Assembly: GCA_963817485.1 (NCBI GenBank)
Contig: CAWFOR010000026.1
Span: 186,001 to 250,000, forward strand
Length of the DNA stretch: 64,000 nt
Direction of reading: 5' to 3'
Source: Hyphomicrobium_A sp963817485
GTDB lineage: Bacteria > Pseudomonadota > Alphaproteobacteria > Rhizobiales > Hyphomicrobiaceae
Shown: positions 47,461 to 56,563 of the stretch, piece by piece
How the letters are laid out: every line of letters starts with the position of its first letter
Position numbering within the stretch: position 1 is the first letter of the stretch
Position numbers and translations under genes: made by a program
The notes under the pieces: model-generated
Databases searched by the model: none
The model's input: the letters and a program-made list of their open reading frames with translations, nothing else
Told to the model about the DNA's origin: nothing

Positions 47461-47686
47461 GTCACAACTCCATTGCCCGACGCGAAGATTGTCGAGCGTC
47501 ACGGTCGCCGTCGGCAATAGGCCCACGTTTCCAGGATTGCCGGCGCTTATACGGGGTGGTTTCATGCAAGTCAACGAGCGGCCTTTCCCCTTTAATCAAC
47601 GCCTTCCCGCCAAATCTCTGATGTGACCTTCCACCGGAAATGGCAGACCTGCCACCGTGCCGTTCAGGACGAGGTGATCGCGCCCT

Positions 47687-49174
47687 ATGCAAGTCAAAAG
47701 GCAAACCAACGGCCCCAAGACGGAGGCGCCCGGCGCCGCCGCGAGCCCCGAAACCGAGACCATCGTTGCCGATATTTGCGTCATCGGCGGTGGCCCGGGC
47801 GGCCTTTCGGTTGCCGCCGCTGGCGCCGCCTTCGGACGCAAGGTCGTGCTCGTCGAGCGCCACAAGATGGGCGGCGACTGCCTCAACTACGGCTGCATCC
47901 CCTCGAAGGCCCTGCTCGCCGCCGGCAAGCGGGCGCACGCCATGCGCACCGCGGCCATGTTCGGCATATCCGGCATCGATCCCGAGATCGATCCGCGCGC
48001 GGTGCACAACCACGTGCACGGCGTCATCGCGGCGATAGCGCCGAACGACTCGGCCGAGCGCTTCACCGGGCTCGGCGTGCGCGTGATCCCGGCAGCCGCC
48101 CGCTTCATCGACAAGTCGACGGTCGTTGCCGGCGAATACCGCATCAAGGCGCGTCGCTTCGTGCTGGCGACAGGCTCTGCCCCGTTGGTGCCGCCGATCC
48201 CCGGCCTCGACAGCGTCCCCTACTTCACCAATGAAACGATCTTCGACAACCAGCAGCGGCTGCACGATCTCATCGTCATCGGCGCGGGCCCGATCGGGCT
48301 CGAGCTGGCGCAGGCGCATCACCGGCTCGGCTCGCGCGTCACCGTGCTCGAAGCGGCGAAGGCGCTCGCCAACGAGGACCCTGAGCTGAGCAAGGTCGTG
48401 CTCGATCAGCTCGCGGCCGAGGGCATCAACATCCACGAGGGCACTACGGTCGATCGCATCGAATCGAGCCTCGGGCGCGTCCGCGTCCACGTAAGCCTCA
48501 ACGGCCAGAAGCACGTCGTCGAAGGCAGTCACCTCCTGCTCGCAGCCGGCCGCAAGCCCACGACGTCGGACCTCGGGCTCGAGGCCGCCCGCATCCGCTA
48601 CGACAACCGCGGGATCAAAGTGAACGCCGGCCTCAAGACGTCGAACCGCCGCGTATTCGCCATCGGCGACTGCACCGGCGGCGCCCAGTTCACCCACGTT
48701 GCCGACTATCACGCCGGGATCGTCATGCGCCGCATCCTGTTCCGGCAACCGGTGAAGGTCGACCCGAGCCTCCTGCCGCGCGTGACATTCACCGATCCCG
48801 AGCTGGCCCACGCCGGCCTGTCGGAGACCGAGGCGGCGAAGTCGGCTGGCAAGATTAACGTGCTGCGCTGGCCCTATCACGAGAACGATCGGGCCCAGGC
48901 CGAGCACCAGACCGTCGGCCACATCAAGGTCGTGACGGCCAAGAGCGGTCGCATCCTCGGCGCGACCATCGTGGGGGCGCAAGCGGGCGAGCTCATCCAG
49001 ATGTGGGCCCTGGCGATCTCGCAGAAGCTCAACATCAAGGCGATGACGACCTGGATTTCGCCCTTCCCCACGCTGAGTGAGATAAACAAAAGCGTCGCCG
49101 AGCGCTATTATGCGACCGCACCCAGCGATCCCACGGTGCGCAAGGTCATCGGTTTCCTCGCCCGCCTCGGCTAG
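47687..49174 (+). CDS. FAD-dependent disulfide oxidoreductase (lipoamide dehydrogenase homologue lacking the active-site His)
   Basis: A 495-residue class I pyridine-nucleotide disulfide oxidoreductase. FAD motif CVIGGGPGGLSVAAAGAAFG; redox disulfide C65/C70 in GGDCLNYGCIPSK; NAD motif VIGAGPIGLELAQAHHRLGS; second FAD motif AIGDCTGGAQFTH. Where E3 enzymes have HPT-x-x-E, this protein has FPTLSE with F460, so the catalytic histidine is replaced and the base is missing. It resembles mercuric reductase-like proteins but has no N-terminal HMA domain and no C-terminal cysteine pair. The substrate is unknown. It is followed after 24 bases by a histidine kinase gene in the same direction. Confidence 0.87.
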   Translation: MQVKRQTNGPKTEAPGAAASPETETIVADICVIGGGPGGLSVAAAGAAFGRKVVLVERHKMGGDCLNYGCIPSKALLAAGKRAHAMRTAAMFGISGIDPEIDPRAVHNHVHGVIAAIAPNDSAERFTGLGVRVIPAAARFIDKSTVVAGEYRIKARRFVLATGSAPLVPPIPGLDSVPYFTNETIFDNQQRLHDLIVIGAGPIGLELAQAHHRLGSRVTVLEAAKALANEDPELSKVVLDQLAAEGINIHEGTTVDRIESSLGRVRVHVSLNGQKHVVEGSHLLLAAGRKPTTSDLGLEAARIRYDNRGIKVNAGLKTSNRRVFAIGDCTGGAQFTHVADYHAGIVMRRILFRQPVKVDPSLLPRVTFTDPELAHAGLSETEAAKSAGKINVLRWPYHENDRAQAEHQTVGHIKVVTAKSGRILGATIVGAQAGELIQMWALAISQKLNIKAMTTWISPFPTLSEINKSVAERYYATAPSDPTVRKVIGFLARLG

Positions 49175-49198
49175 GAGCCCGGCTGCGAGAGGAAACGC

Positions 49199-50800
49199 GT
49201 GCTCCGCGATAACAATAAGGAAGCGCGGCATTTACTGTCGGTTGCGGAGTTGCGGCGCCTGGCACTGCCCGGCTGGTCGCGGCTGCAGCGCTTCCGCTGG
49301 GGTGACGTGGGGCTGCCGGCGAAGCTGCTGCTGCTAACCGCCGCCTTCGTGATGCTGGCGGAAATCCTCATCTTCCTGCCGTCGGTCGCCAACTTCCGCT
49401 TGAGCTGGCTCGACGAGCGGCTGACGGCTGCCCAGCTTGCAACGCTTGCAGCCGAAGGGTTTCCGGGCGGCGATGTCCCCTCGGGGCTGCGCGCCGAGAT
49501 GCTGCGCTCAGCCCAGGTGAAGGCGGTCGCCGCGCGCCGCAACGGCGTGCGCCGTCTCGTGCTGCCCGTCGATCCGCAGATGCACATCGACGCCTTCTAT
49601 GATCTGCGCCACCGGCCCGCGAGCGCGTTCGGCGACATCGGCCTGCGGCTCGAGCAGATCGGCGACGCCATCGCGGTGTTCTTCGCGCCCGACGGGCGCA
49701 CCATCCGCGTCGTCGGCAGCAACGGCGACGACCCCGACGACCTCATCGAGATCGTGATGCCGGAAGCTCCGTTGAAGCAGGCAATGGAGGATTACGCGCT
49801 GAGCATCCTCGGCGTGTCGATCGTCATCTCGCTCGGCACCGCCGCGCTCGTCTATTTCGCGCTGAGCCGGCTCTTGGTGCGGCCGATGATGCGGATCACG
49901 CGCAACATGGTCAACTTCCGCCAGGATCCCGAGGATCCCTCGCGGGTCATGGTGCCCTCGGGCCGGCGCGACGAGATCGGCACCGCCGAGCACGAGCTGA
50001 GCGAGATGCAGAGCCAGCTTTCGGGCTTGCTCTTGCAGAAGACGCGGCTCGCCCAGCTCGGACTCGCCGTGAGCAAGATCAACCACGACCTGCGCGGCAT
50101 GCTCGCGAACGCGCAGCTCTTGTCGGACCGCCTCACCGTCATCCCCGATCCGACGGTGCAGCGCTTTGCGCCCAAGCTCATCGCCTCGCTCGACCGTGCT
50201 ATCAATTTCTGCAACGACACGCTGCGCTACGGGCGCGCGGAGGAGGCGGCTCCCCGTCGCGAGCTGCTGCTCCTGAAGCCGCTCGCCGAGGAGGTGGGAG
50301 ACGCGCTCGGACTGCCGCGCGAGGGCAGCATCGACTGGGTGCTCGACGTCGGCGACACGCTGCGCATCGATGCCGACCGCGACCACCTGTTTCGCATCTT
50401 GAGCAACCTCGTGCGCAACGCGCTTGAAGCGCTGGAGGGCCAACGCGAGCACGCTGCCCCCGGTCACGTTCCGCACGGCGAGATCCGCATCAAGGCGTGG
50501 CGTGAGGGACGGCGCGTGCTCGTTGAGGTACGCGACAACGGCCCCGGCGTGCCGCAAAAGGCGCGTGACCATCTGTTCGAGGCGTTCACCGGCTCGCAGC
50601 GCAAAGGTGGGACCGGACTCGGGCTTGCGATCGCCGCGGAGATCGTCGGCGTGCACGGCGGGCACCTGCAGCTTGTCGATTCTGAGAAGGGCGCGGCCTT
50701 CCGGTTCGAGATCCCGGATCGCGGCACGCATCATGCAAGCCTCGAGGCCCCGGCGACGCGGGACGACCGCGATGACGGGACGGTGGACGGCGGCGGGTAA
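49199..50800 (+). CDS. Orphan membrane sensor histidine kinase
   Basis: A 533-residue sensor kinase. TM1 is about 41-62, the periplasmic sensor about 63-200, TM2 about 201-222 (LSILGVSIVISLGTAALVYF) and HAMP about 223-280. The phosphoaccepting His is H296 in VSKINHDLRGMLANA. ATPase boxes are NLVRNALEAL (N), DNGPGVP (G1) and GGTGLGLAIAAEI (G2). The GTG 49199 has GAGAGGAAA upstream. No response regulator is encoded nearby, so its partner must lie elsewhere. It is probably co-transcribed with the FAD oxidoreductase 24 bases upstream. Confidence 0.92.
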   Translation: MLRDNNKEARHLLSVAELRRLALPGWSRLQRFRWGDVGLPAKLLLLTAAFVMLAEILIFLPSVANFRLSWLDERLTAAQLATLAAEGFPGGDVPSGLRAEMLRSAQVKAVAARRNGVRRLVLPVDPQMHIDAFYDLRHRPASAFGDIGLRLEQIGDAIAVFFAPDGRTIRVVGSNGDDPDDLIEIVMPEAPLKQAMEDYALSILGVSIVISLGTAALVYFALSRLLVRPMMRITRNMVNFRQDPEDPSRVMVPSGRRDEIGTAEHELSEMQSQLSGLLLQKTRLAQLGLAVSKINHDLRGMLANAQLLSDRLTVIPDPTVQRFAPKLIASLDRAINFCNDTLRYGRAEEAAPRRELLLLKPLAEEVGDALGLPREGSIDWVLDVGDTLRIDADRDHLFRILSNLVRNALEALEGQREHAAPGHVPHGEIRIKAWREGRRVLVEVRDNGPGVPQKARDHLFEAFTGSQRKGGTGLGLAIAAEIVGVHGGHLQLVDSEKGAAFRFEIPDRGTHHASLEAPATRDDRDDGTVDGGG

Positions 50801-50947
50801 GGCGGCGAGGCCCGGTGGGCAACGGTGCTAGGATGGGCGGGGCTCCGGCACCCCTTGCGCGCGGAAGCGCTACCCATTAGTAGTTTCGGCCTTCGGGATG
50901 GGATTTGCCCCGTTTGGCCCTCTGCGGGCCGCATCAAACGCAGATAA

Positions 50948-51024
50948 GCGCCCGTAGCTCAGCTGGATAGAGCACCAGACTACGAATCTGGGGGTCAGGA
51001 GTTCGAATCTCTTCGGGCGCGCCA
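50948..51024 (+). tRNA. tRNA-Arg (anticodon ACG)
   Basis: A 77-base cloverleaf with encoded CCA. Acceptor GCGCCCG pairs with CGGGCGC, D-arm GCTCAGCTGGATAGAGC, anticodon stem CCAGA/TCTGG with loop CTACGAA, T-arm with GTTCGAATC. The anticodon ACG is read with inosine at position 34 and serves CGN codons. No attachment-site duplication or integrase gene is nearby. Confidence 0.97.
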
Positions 51025-51078
51025 CCTTTCGTAAGATGCGCAATTCAGCCAACTAAAAAAACTTGAGCCCTTAGGCAG

Positions 51079-51483
51079 CTACCCCGCAGCCGAGTGCTCG
51101 GAGGGCAGGTCGATCAGGCCGCCCGCCCGCGCCTCCGCCTCGACGATCACCTGCGCCGTGATGCGTACCGCCTCGTCGACGACGCGCGAGCAGCTCTCGG
51201 CCGTGATCCATTCCGTCGTCTGGTCGCCGAAGACGAGCCGCATCTGCCGGTCCACGGTCCACGATCCGACGCGATGGCGTGAGCTGGCGCCGTTGCGCGT
51301 ATGCGCAACGACGATCTCGTCGCCGCTCAGCATAAAGAACCAGGTCGGCAACGGCTCGGCGGTCAACCGCTGCGCCAAGGCCCGCAGCACCGCGCGCCCG
51401 ACTTCGAGCCGTGTCGCGGCATCCGCCGCCTCGCGCTGCCGCTTCTCCCGCTCAACCGATAATGCCTCTCCCAACATCACCAT
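51079..51483 (-). CDS. Hypothetical protein
   Basis: A 134-residue soluble protein of unknown family. It begins with a helical, Arg/Ala-rich segment (LSVEREKRQREAADAATRLEVGRAVLRAL), then a beta-rich middle (PLPTWFFMLSGDEIVVAHTRNGAS, MRLVFGDQTTEWITAE) and a C-terminal helix. The ATG at 51483 has a strong site GGAGGAAATC just upstream. No signal peptide, membrane segment or catalytic motif. It converges with the tRNA-Arg gene and no operon partner is evident. Confidence 0.6.
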   Translation of the reverse strand: MVMLGEALSVEREKRQREAADAATRLEVGRAVLRALAQRLTAEPLPTWFFMLSGDEIVVAHTRNGASSRHRVGSWTVDRQMRLVFGDQTTEWITAESCSRVVDEAVRITAQVIVEAEARAGGLIDLPSEHSAAG

Positions 51484-51657
51484 GATTTCCTCCTCGTGAG
51501 CCTATCGCCGGGGCTGTGCTGGCTGCCCGAAACGACCCCCGTCGTCGGCATGGCTCGGCGGAAACTTGCGACAGATCCGCGGCGCTTTTTTGTCGCGGGG
51601 GCGCGCGCATTCGACAATCGAGTGTACGCACGCGCCATCGCGAGCAAGCGTGTCCAC

Positions 51658-52704
51658 TCACTCGGTCGTGTTGGGATCCTCGGGGTCGAGCGTGACCGGC
51701 GCCTGTGCCGTGGGGCCGCCCTCCGCGTCGTCTTCCACGCTGTCGGAGACGCGGAGTTGCTTATGCTCTTGCTGCATCTTGGCGACGGCGGTGACGATCT
51801 TGTTGTCCGGCAGACCGTTGAGACAGGCGCCGGCGGTCGGCACCGCGTAGCGCGCCGCGCCGTGGTGGTGATAGGCCTCGACCTCGATCTGGACGGCGTG
51901 GTTTCCGGCAGCCTTCAGGCTCTCGACGAAGTGCGTCTGCTGCGGGAATGCCGCCTTGGGGTCTTCGCGGTCGCCGATGACGAAGATGCGCCTCGCCGCG
52001 TCCGGCTCGATGCCGTCGATATGCGCGGAGGGGTCGTACATGATCTTGCGCAGCGCGGCTTTTTCCACTGAGTGGTGGCCATTTGCGCGCACGTCGTACT
52101 CGAGGTTGACGATCTCAAAGGCTCCGGAGCCGAGGACCGCGCATTTGACGCCATGCAGCTTCAAAGTCAGCAGCGAGGCCGCGATGGTCGAGCCGCGCGA
52201 CTGGCCGGCAAGCGCGATGGAGTCGACGCCGAGCCTGTCCTCCAGGAGCTTGGCGGCGCCGCCGAGGATCATCGTCTCGCGCGCCTTCATGCGGTCCTTG
52301 TGGTTGCCCGACGAGCCGTGCAAGCCGGGTCGCGCGAGATAGACGTAGCGCACGTGCAGCTTGTCCGCCCACTTCTGCATGAGCTTCTCGATGCCGTCCT
52401 CGGTCTTGTGCATGTGCTCTTGGAAGGCCGCCTGGTCTGCGACCGGGGGCAGGTCGCCGTCGATGAAGAATACGGCCTGGCGGCGCTGCTCGTTGCCCTT
52501 CGTCGTCCAGTAGGCGATGCACTCGCTGCCAACGGTGGTGACGACGAAGATGCGATTGGGGACGGATTCACACAGCGCCTGCGACTTGCCCTCCGCGGCC
52601 AGCACGGGGCCGGGCCAGTACCGCTTCGACGCTGCAAAAGCCGCGACGGAAAATGCGGCGCAAACGGCGGCAGCAAGGATGATCATTCGGCCAAGCGATG
52701 CCAT
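51658..52704 (-). CDS. Membrane-anchored or secreted alpha/beta-hydrolase-like protein
   Basis: A 348-residue protein with an N-terminal signal or anchor (MIILAAAVCAAFSVAAFA, about 7-24). The nucleophile elbow GQSRGS (S169) is followed by ASLLTLKL and the strand CAVLGSGAFEIV. Candidate acid and base are the Asp in VIGDREDPKAAF and a histidine in EAYHHHGAARYAVP. The C-terminal 50 residues are polar and acidic. It fits an S9/alpha-beta hydrolase fold with unknown substrate. It starts about 45 bases after the stop of the ligand-gated channel gene, both on the minus strand with the channel upstream, so they may be co-transcribed. Confidence 0.72.
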   Translation of the reverse strand: MASLGRMIILAAAVCAAFSVAAFAASKRYWPGPVLAAEGKSQALCESVPNRIFVVTTVGSECIAYWTTKGNEQRRQAVFFIDGDLPPVADQAAFQEHMHKTEDGIEKLMQKWADKLHVRYVYLARPGLHGSSGNHKDRMKARETMILGGAAKLLEDRLGVDSIALAGQSRGSTIAASLLTLKLHGVKCAVLGSGAFEIVNLEYDVRANGHHSVEKAALRKIMYDPSAHIDGIEPDAARRIFVIGDREDPKAAFPQQTHFVESLKAAGNHAVQIEVEAYHHHGAARYAVPTAGACLNGLPDNKIVTAVAKMQQEHKQLRVSDSVEDDAEGGPTAQAPVTLDPEDPNTTE

Positions 52705-52828
52705 TGCGCTCCTCCGCGCGCGGCGCCTTGCAAACCGGGCGCCGCTGCGCTCGAACCATCCTACAGGGCGATCCCGTGGCGGAAGTTCCGCCGGGAATAC
52801 CTAAAGCCCGCCGACCTTCCCTTGCGAT

Positions 52829-55168
52829 CTAGACCGGCATGTTCGCATGCGCCACATAGCTCGCCATCAGGATCGCCATGATCGGGATCAGCACGATATG
52901 GACGATGCCGAGCGCGCTTTGCACGCGCGGGCGGTGGGCAATGAAGGGGCTGATGCGCACGATCGAGATGCCGATCATGAGGCTGACGGCCATGTAGATG
53001 AAGAGGAAGATGCGGTCCGACAGGGTCGCGGTATCGGCGTCGATCTTCGGCAGCGCTAGGTAGAGCGCAACGGCAGACAGGAGCGCCGTGACCTGAATGG
53101 TGACGATCGCCTCGAAGTGCCCGCGCGGAATGAAGATCGACATGTAGGCGACGATCAGAATGAACCCGAGCGGCACCACGACGCGCAGGTAGTAGTCGGT
53201 CGTCTGCCGCGTCATCTGCCACACGAAGGTCGTCTTGTAGAACGGCACCACGCTCTGATCGTGGCTGCGGGCGTCCACCGTGGGCACGAAATCCTCGTCG
53301 AAGCCGACGTACTGCTCCGTCGGCAGCCAGCCGTCGGCGTCGACGGTCTGGCTCCGCAGCGTCTGCGGCGGCGGCTGGATGATGAACGGAAGGTCGGCGC
53401 GGCGCGGGCGCAAGTCGATGTGGAAGCGCTGGGTGTCGAAGGGATAGTTGGCGAGGTCGGGCGCGAACGCAAAGCGCCCGGAGACCTGGTATACCTTGAT
53501 GTCGTCGGGGTAGGCCGTGCTCTTGCCGCCATCGTTCAGCACGCGAATGGTGAGCTGGCGGTCATTGGTCTTGGGATCGAGATAAGCGTTTGAGAAATCG
53601 AGCTGGTCGATGGAGGCGCCTTGGCCGTCGTCGTGGATCGACAGATAAAATTCGGCGAAGAACGACTTGTCGTTGTCGTCGATGTTGAAGGTGCGGATCA
53701 GATTGATGTCGAGATAGAGCGTGTTGACGGCGCGCAGACTCTCGTCGCGCAGCCGCACGAACTGCGTCGGCGCAAGCTGAATAACGCCCAGGTTGTGCAC
53801 GAGGCGCAGGATGAACGGCGTGCGCGCGGCGGCGCGTGTCTGCGGGCGGAACGACCAGTCGTCGAAGCGGCCCTTGAAGCTGCCGCGCCCGGTCGCATAG
53901 GTGGTCTGCAGTTGCGCGAGGATATGCGCGCGCAGTTGGCCGACGTCGGTCGGCAGGGTCGCGCTGCGCGCCGCAGCGACGAGGAGGCCGATCATGTCGG
54001 CATACTGGCCGCCGACCCGGATCGCCCGCAGGTTTTCGGTCGACAGCGGGTCGGGCTCGTAGTCGTCGGGCCGCGGCTTGCACTCGCCCGAGGCCCAGCC
54101 GGGGGCAGACGAGTTGCGGTCGCCCTCAAACACCCACTTCAGCGGACTCTGCATCGAGATCATCCGGCGCACGCGGTCGTTGTAGACGCCGGGCAGATCT
54201 TCCCAGGCGATCTGGTAGATGTCGCTCGGATAGGCGCGCGCGATCTCGGCCGGTATGGCGTCGATGCGCGAGCCGATGAAGAGCGGCGGCGTGACCTTGG
54301 CTGCGATCAGCTCCTTGAGCACGCCGCCAAGCCGATTGCCGCCCAGGCTCAAGTAGATAAGGTCCGGGTTCTGCTGCTTCAGGTTGGCGACGGCCGCCGC
54401 GACCTCCGCCGGATCGAGCTTGTCGTCCTTTACGGCTAGTCGGTGATCGGCGACGAGCGTGGTGCCGCTCGCCGGCTGCTTCAGGCCGTCGGCGAGCGAG
54501 CTCGAGAACAGGTTGTCCTTGAGGCCGACGAACGCCGTCTTCGCCGCTCCCGACTGGCGCACGAACTGGATCAGGACTGGGAGGCGCTCGTCGTCCTGCG
54601 AGGGCCGTGTCGTATAGACGTTCGGGTACTTCGCGAACAGGCTGTTGATCGAGATGTCCGACAGGAACGGAATCTGCGTTGCCGCGATCTCGCGGTCGAG
54701 CGAAGCGAAAGCGGCCTTGGCGCGCTCCGCGTTGGAGAGACCGATCACGGCAATGGTGTCGGGATCGGAGAGGGCCGAGTGAACGTTCCCGACCGCGCGC
54801 TCGTTGTCGCGCTGATCGTCGAGGAACTCTACCTGCAGCTTGCGGCCGGCGATGCCGCCGCTTTCGTTGACACGCTGCTGCTCGATGCGTGTGAGCCGCT
54901 TGATCGCGAGGGTGTCCCCAGGGTCGTAGCAGGCATCCGATCGCGAGCTCAGCAGGACCTTGACCGTTACCGGGCGGCCGGAAGCCTCTGCCTCGTCCGC
55001 CGCCGCCGGCGTCGACACGGCGGCGAGAGCGAGGAGGCAGGCCACAAGCATTGCGACGCTCGAACGCGCAAAAGCGCGGAGCGCGGCCCAAAAGCTCGCG
55101 GCACAAGCGGGTATCGGCACGATTTCCCCCGGAACGTCGGTAATATGCACCACGTCTAGCAAAGCCAT
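52829..55168 (-). CDS. Pentameric ligand-gated ion channel with N-terminal periplasmic-binding-protein domain
   Basis: A 779-residue fusion. A signal sequence (about 32-57) is followed by a type I periplasmic-binding-protein domain (about 67-450) with VTVKVLLSSRSDACYDPGD, the typical GGIAGRKLQVEFLDD and IAVIGLSNAERAKAAFASLD. A Cys-loop-type extracellular domain (about 480-655) follows, with the Pro-loop signature YPFDTQRFHIDL at 575-586 and no loop cysteines, as in prokaryotic channels. Four helices follow: TM1 660-680, TM2 683-706, TM3 717-738, TM4 748-772. TM2 aligns with GLIC: E686 at -2', T690 at 2', T694 at 6', L697 at 9', A701 at 13', predicting a cation channel with a 9' Leu gate. GTG 55120 is an alternative start. 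The frame is intact. Confidence 0.9.
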   Translation of the reverse strand: MALLDVVHITDVPGEIVPIPACAASFWAALRAFARSSVAMLVACLLALAAVSTPAAADEAEASGRPVTVKVLLSSRSDACYDPGDTLAIKRLTRIEQQRVNESGGIAGRKLQVEFLDDQRDNERAVGNVHSALSDPDTIAVIGLSNAERAKAAFASLDREIAATQIPFLSDISINSLFAKYPNVYTTRPSQDDERLPVLIQFVRQSGAAKTAFVGLKDNLFSSSLADGLKQPASGTTLVADHRLAVKDDKLDPAEVAAAVANLKQQNPDLIYLSLGGNRLGGVLKELIAAKVTPPLFIGSRIDAIPAEIARAYPSDIYQIAWEDLPGVYNDRVRRMISMQSPLKWVFEGDRNSSAPGWASGECKPRPDDYEPDPLSTENLRAIRVGGQYADMIGLLVAAARSATLPTDVGQLRAHILAQLQTTYATGRGSFKGRFDDWSFRPQTRAAARTPFILRLVHNLGVIQLAPTQFVRLRDESLRAVNTLYLDINLIRTFNIDDNDKSFFAEFYLSIHDDGQGASIDQLDFSNAYLDPKTNDRQLTIRVLNDGGKSTAYPDDIKVYQVSGRFAFAPDLANYPFDTQRFHIDLRPRRADLPFIIQPPPQTLRSQTVDADGWLPTEQYVGFDEDFVPTVDARSHDQSVVPFYKTTFVWQMTRQTTDYYLRVVVPLGFILIVAYMSIFIPRGHFEAIVTIQVTALLSAVALYLALPKIDADTATLSDRIFLFIYMAVSLMIGISIVRISPFIAHRPRVQSALGIVHIVLIPIMAILMASYVAHANMPV

Positions 55169-55393
55169 TCAACCGGTCTAAGTTGGCCGGTTCGGGATGG
55201 TTTCCGCCGGCGCCTCACGCCGACGTCTCGTGAGGCCACGACCACGGCGGAAGGATGACGGGCCGTAGTATGGTCTTGTGCTTTGGCGCCCTGGGGCGGG
55301 CTCCGGCCCCTCGGGTTCCCCAACGGGGCTAAACGGCTTGCCTAAGGCCCGCTAAACATTCTTAAATACGGCTCAACGGGTCGCTGACGGTGC

Positions 55394-56563
55394 TTGGCGG
55401 CCAAGGATAAAAAGTCCGGACCGGCCGCGGCATCAAGGCCACTGGGCAAGGGAAGCGTCTCTAAGGTGAGTGGTAGCGCAAAGCGTACGCTCTCCCGTCT
55501 GCTCGGCTTAGGGATCGCCCTGGCCCTGCTGGGCGGCCTCGGCGTGTTTGTCATATCGGGATTTGTCGAAGGCCGGCAGGAAGCGGCGGTCGAGGCCGAG
55601 CGCGAGGGCCCGATCAAGCCGCCGTTGCGGGTGAAGCTTCCCGCCCGCGGCGAGCCCATCGTCACGTTCGACGCGGCGACGCAGAAGACGATCGGGCTGG
55701 AGTTGATGACGCCGAGCGCGGCGCCCTACGAGGACCATGTACGCGCCTACGGCACCGTGCTCGACCTCGCCAATCTGACGACGCTCAACACCACCTACGT
55801 TTCAGCCGTCTCCCAGCTCAATACGGCGCAGGCGAAGCTTGCCGCTTCGCAGCCGGCCTACGCTCGCGCCCAGGCGCTTTACGCCAAGGACGTCGGCTCG
55901 CTGGCGCAGATGCAGACGACGGAGGCGGCGGTTCTCGGCGACAAGGCCTCGGTCTCGGCGGCGGAGTTGCAGGTGCGCACGCTGGCGGCGACCGCGCTGC
56001 AGGAGTGGGGTCCGGTCATCGGGCGGGCGCTGGTCGCCAGCGCTGGATTGGTCAATCGACTGATCGAGCGGGAGGAGTTTCTGCTGCAGATCACGCTCCC
56101 CCCTAGCGTGTCGATCGATCCGCCGCCGACGGCGTCGGTCGAGGTCGGAGGCAGCTCGCGCCGCATCGACGTGCGCTACATCTCGCCAGCGACGCGGACC
56201 GATCCGAAGATCCAGGGCCTGAGCTTCTTTTATGCCGCCGCCGCCAACTCGGGCGTGCTGCCCGGCATGAACGTGCGCGCCTATCTTGCCTCGGGCCACT
56301 CCGTCGAGGGCTACATCGTCCCCACCGCGGCGGTCGTGTGGTGGTCGGGGCGCGCCTGGGTCTATCTGCGGCTGGATGAGGATTCCTTCTCGCGCCGCGA
56401 GATCCCGACCGATACGCCGACGCGAGACGGCAACGGCTTCGTCGTTCCCGTGCACGCGTTCGGCGAGGCCGACGATCCGCCGCAGATCGTCACCAAGGCG
56501 GCGCAGCTTCTCCTTTCGGAGGAGTTCCGCGCGCAGATCCAGGTCGGCGGAGATAACGATTGA
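55394..56563 (+). CDS. Membrane-fusion protein of an RND efflux pump (HlyD family)
   Basis: A 389-residue periplasmic adaptor. An N-terminal membrane anchor (36-57, LGLGIALALLGGLGVFVISG) is followed by a lipoyl-like/helical hairpin region (about 120-200, with a long Ala-rich coiled coil) and a beta-barrel plus membrane-proximal domain (GEADDPPQIVTKAAQLLLSEEF near the C-terminus, VRAYLASGHSVEGYIVP earlier). The start is the TTG at 55394; a downstream GTG at about 55464 is possible. The stop overlaps the RND gene start by one base (TGATG). It is divergent from the ligand-gated channel gene. Confidence 0.82.
   Translation: MAAKDKKSGPAAASRPLGKGSVSKVSGSAKRTLSRLLGLGIALALLGGLGVFVISGFVEGRQEAAVEAEREGPIKPPLRVKLPARGEPIVTFDAATQKTIGLELMTPSAAPYEDHVRAYGTVLDLANLTTLNTTYVSAVSQLNTAQAKLAASQPAYARAQALYAKDVGSLAQMQTTEAAVLGDKASVSAAELQVRTLAATALQEWGPVIGRALVASAGLVNRLIEREEFLLQITLPPSVSIDPPPTASVEVGGSSRRIDVRYISPATRTDPKIQGLSFFYAAAANSGVLPGMNVRAYLASGHSVEGYIVPTAAVVWWSGRAWVYLRLDEDSFSRREIPTDTPTRDGNGFVVPVHAFGEADDPPQIVTKAAQLLLSEEFRAQIQVGGDND

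Noticed and set aside
50948..51024. tRNA-Arg as an island insertion site
   Set aside because: No 3' tRNA duplication, integrase or shift in composition was seen downstream.
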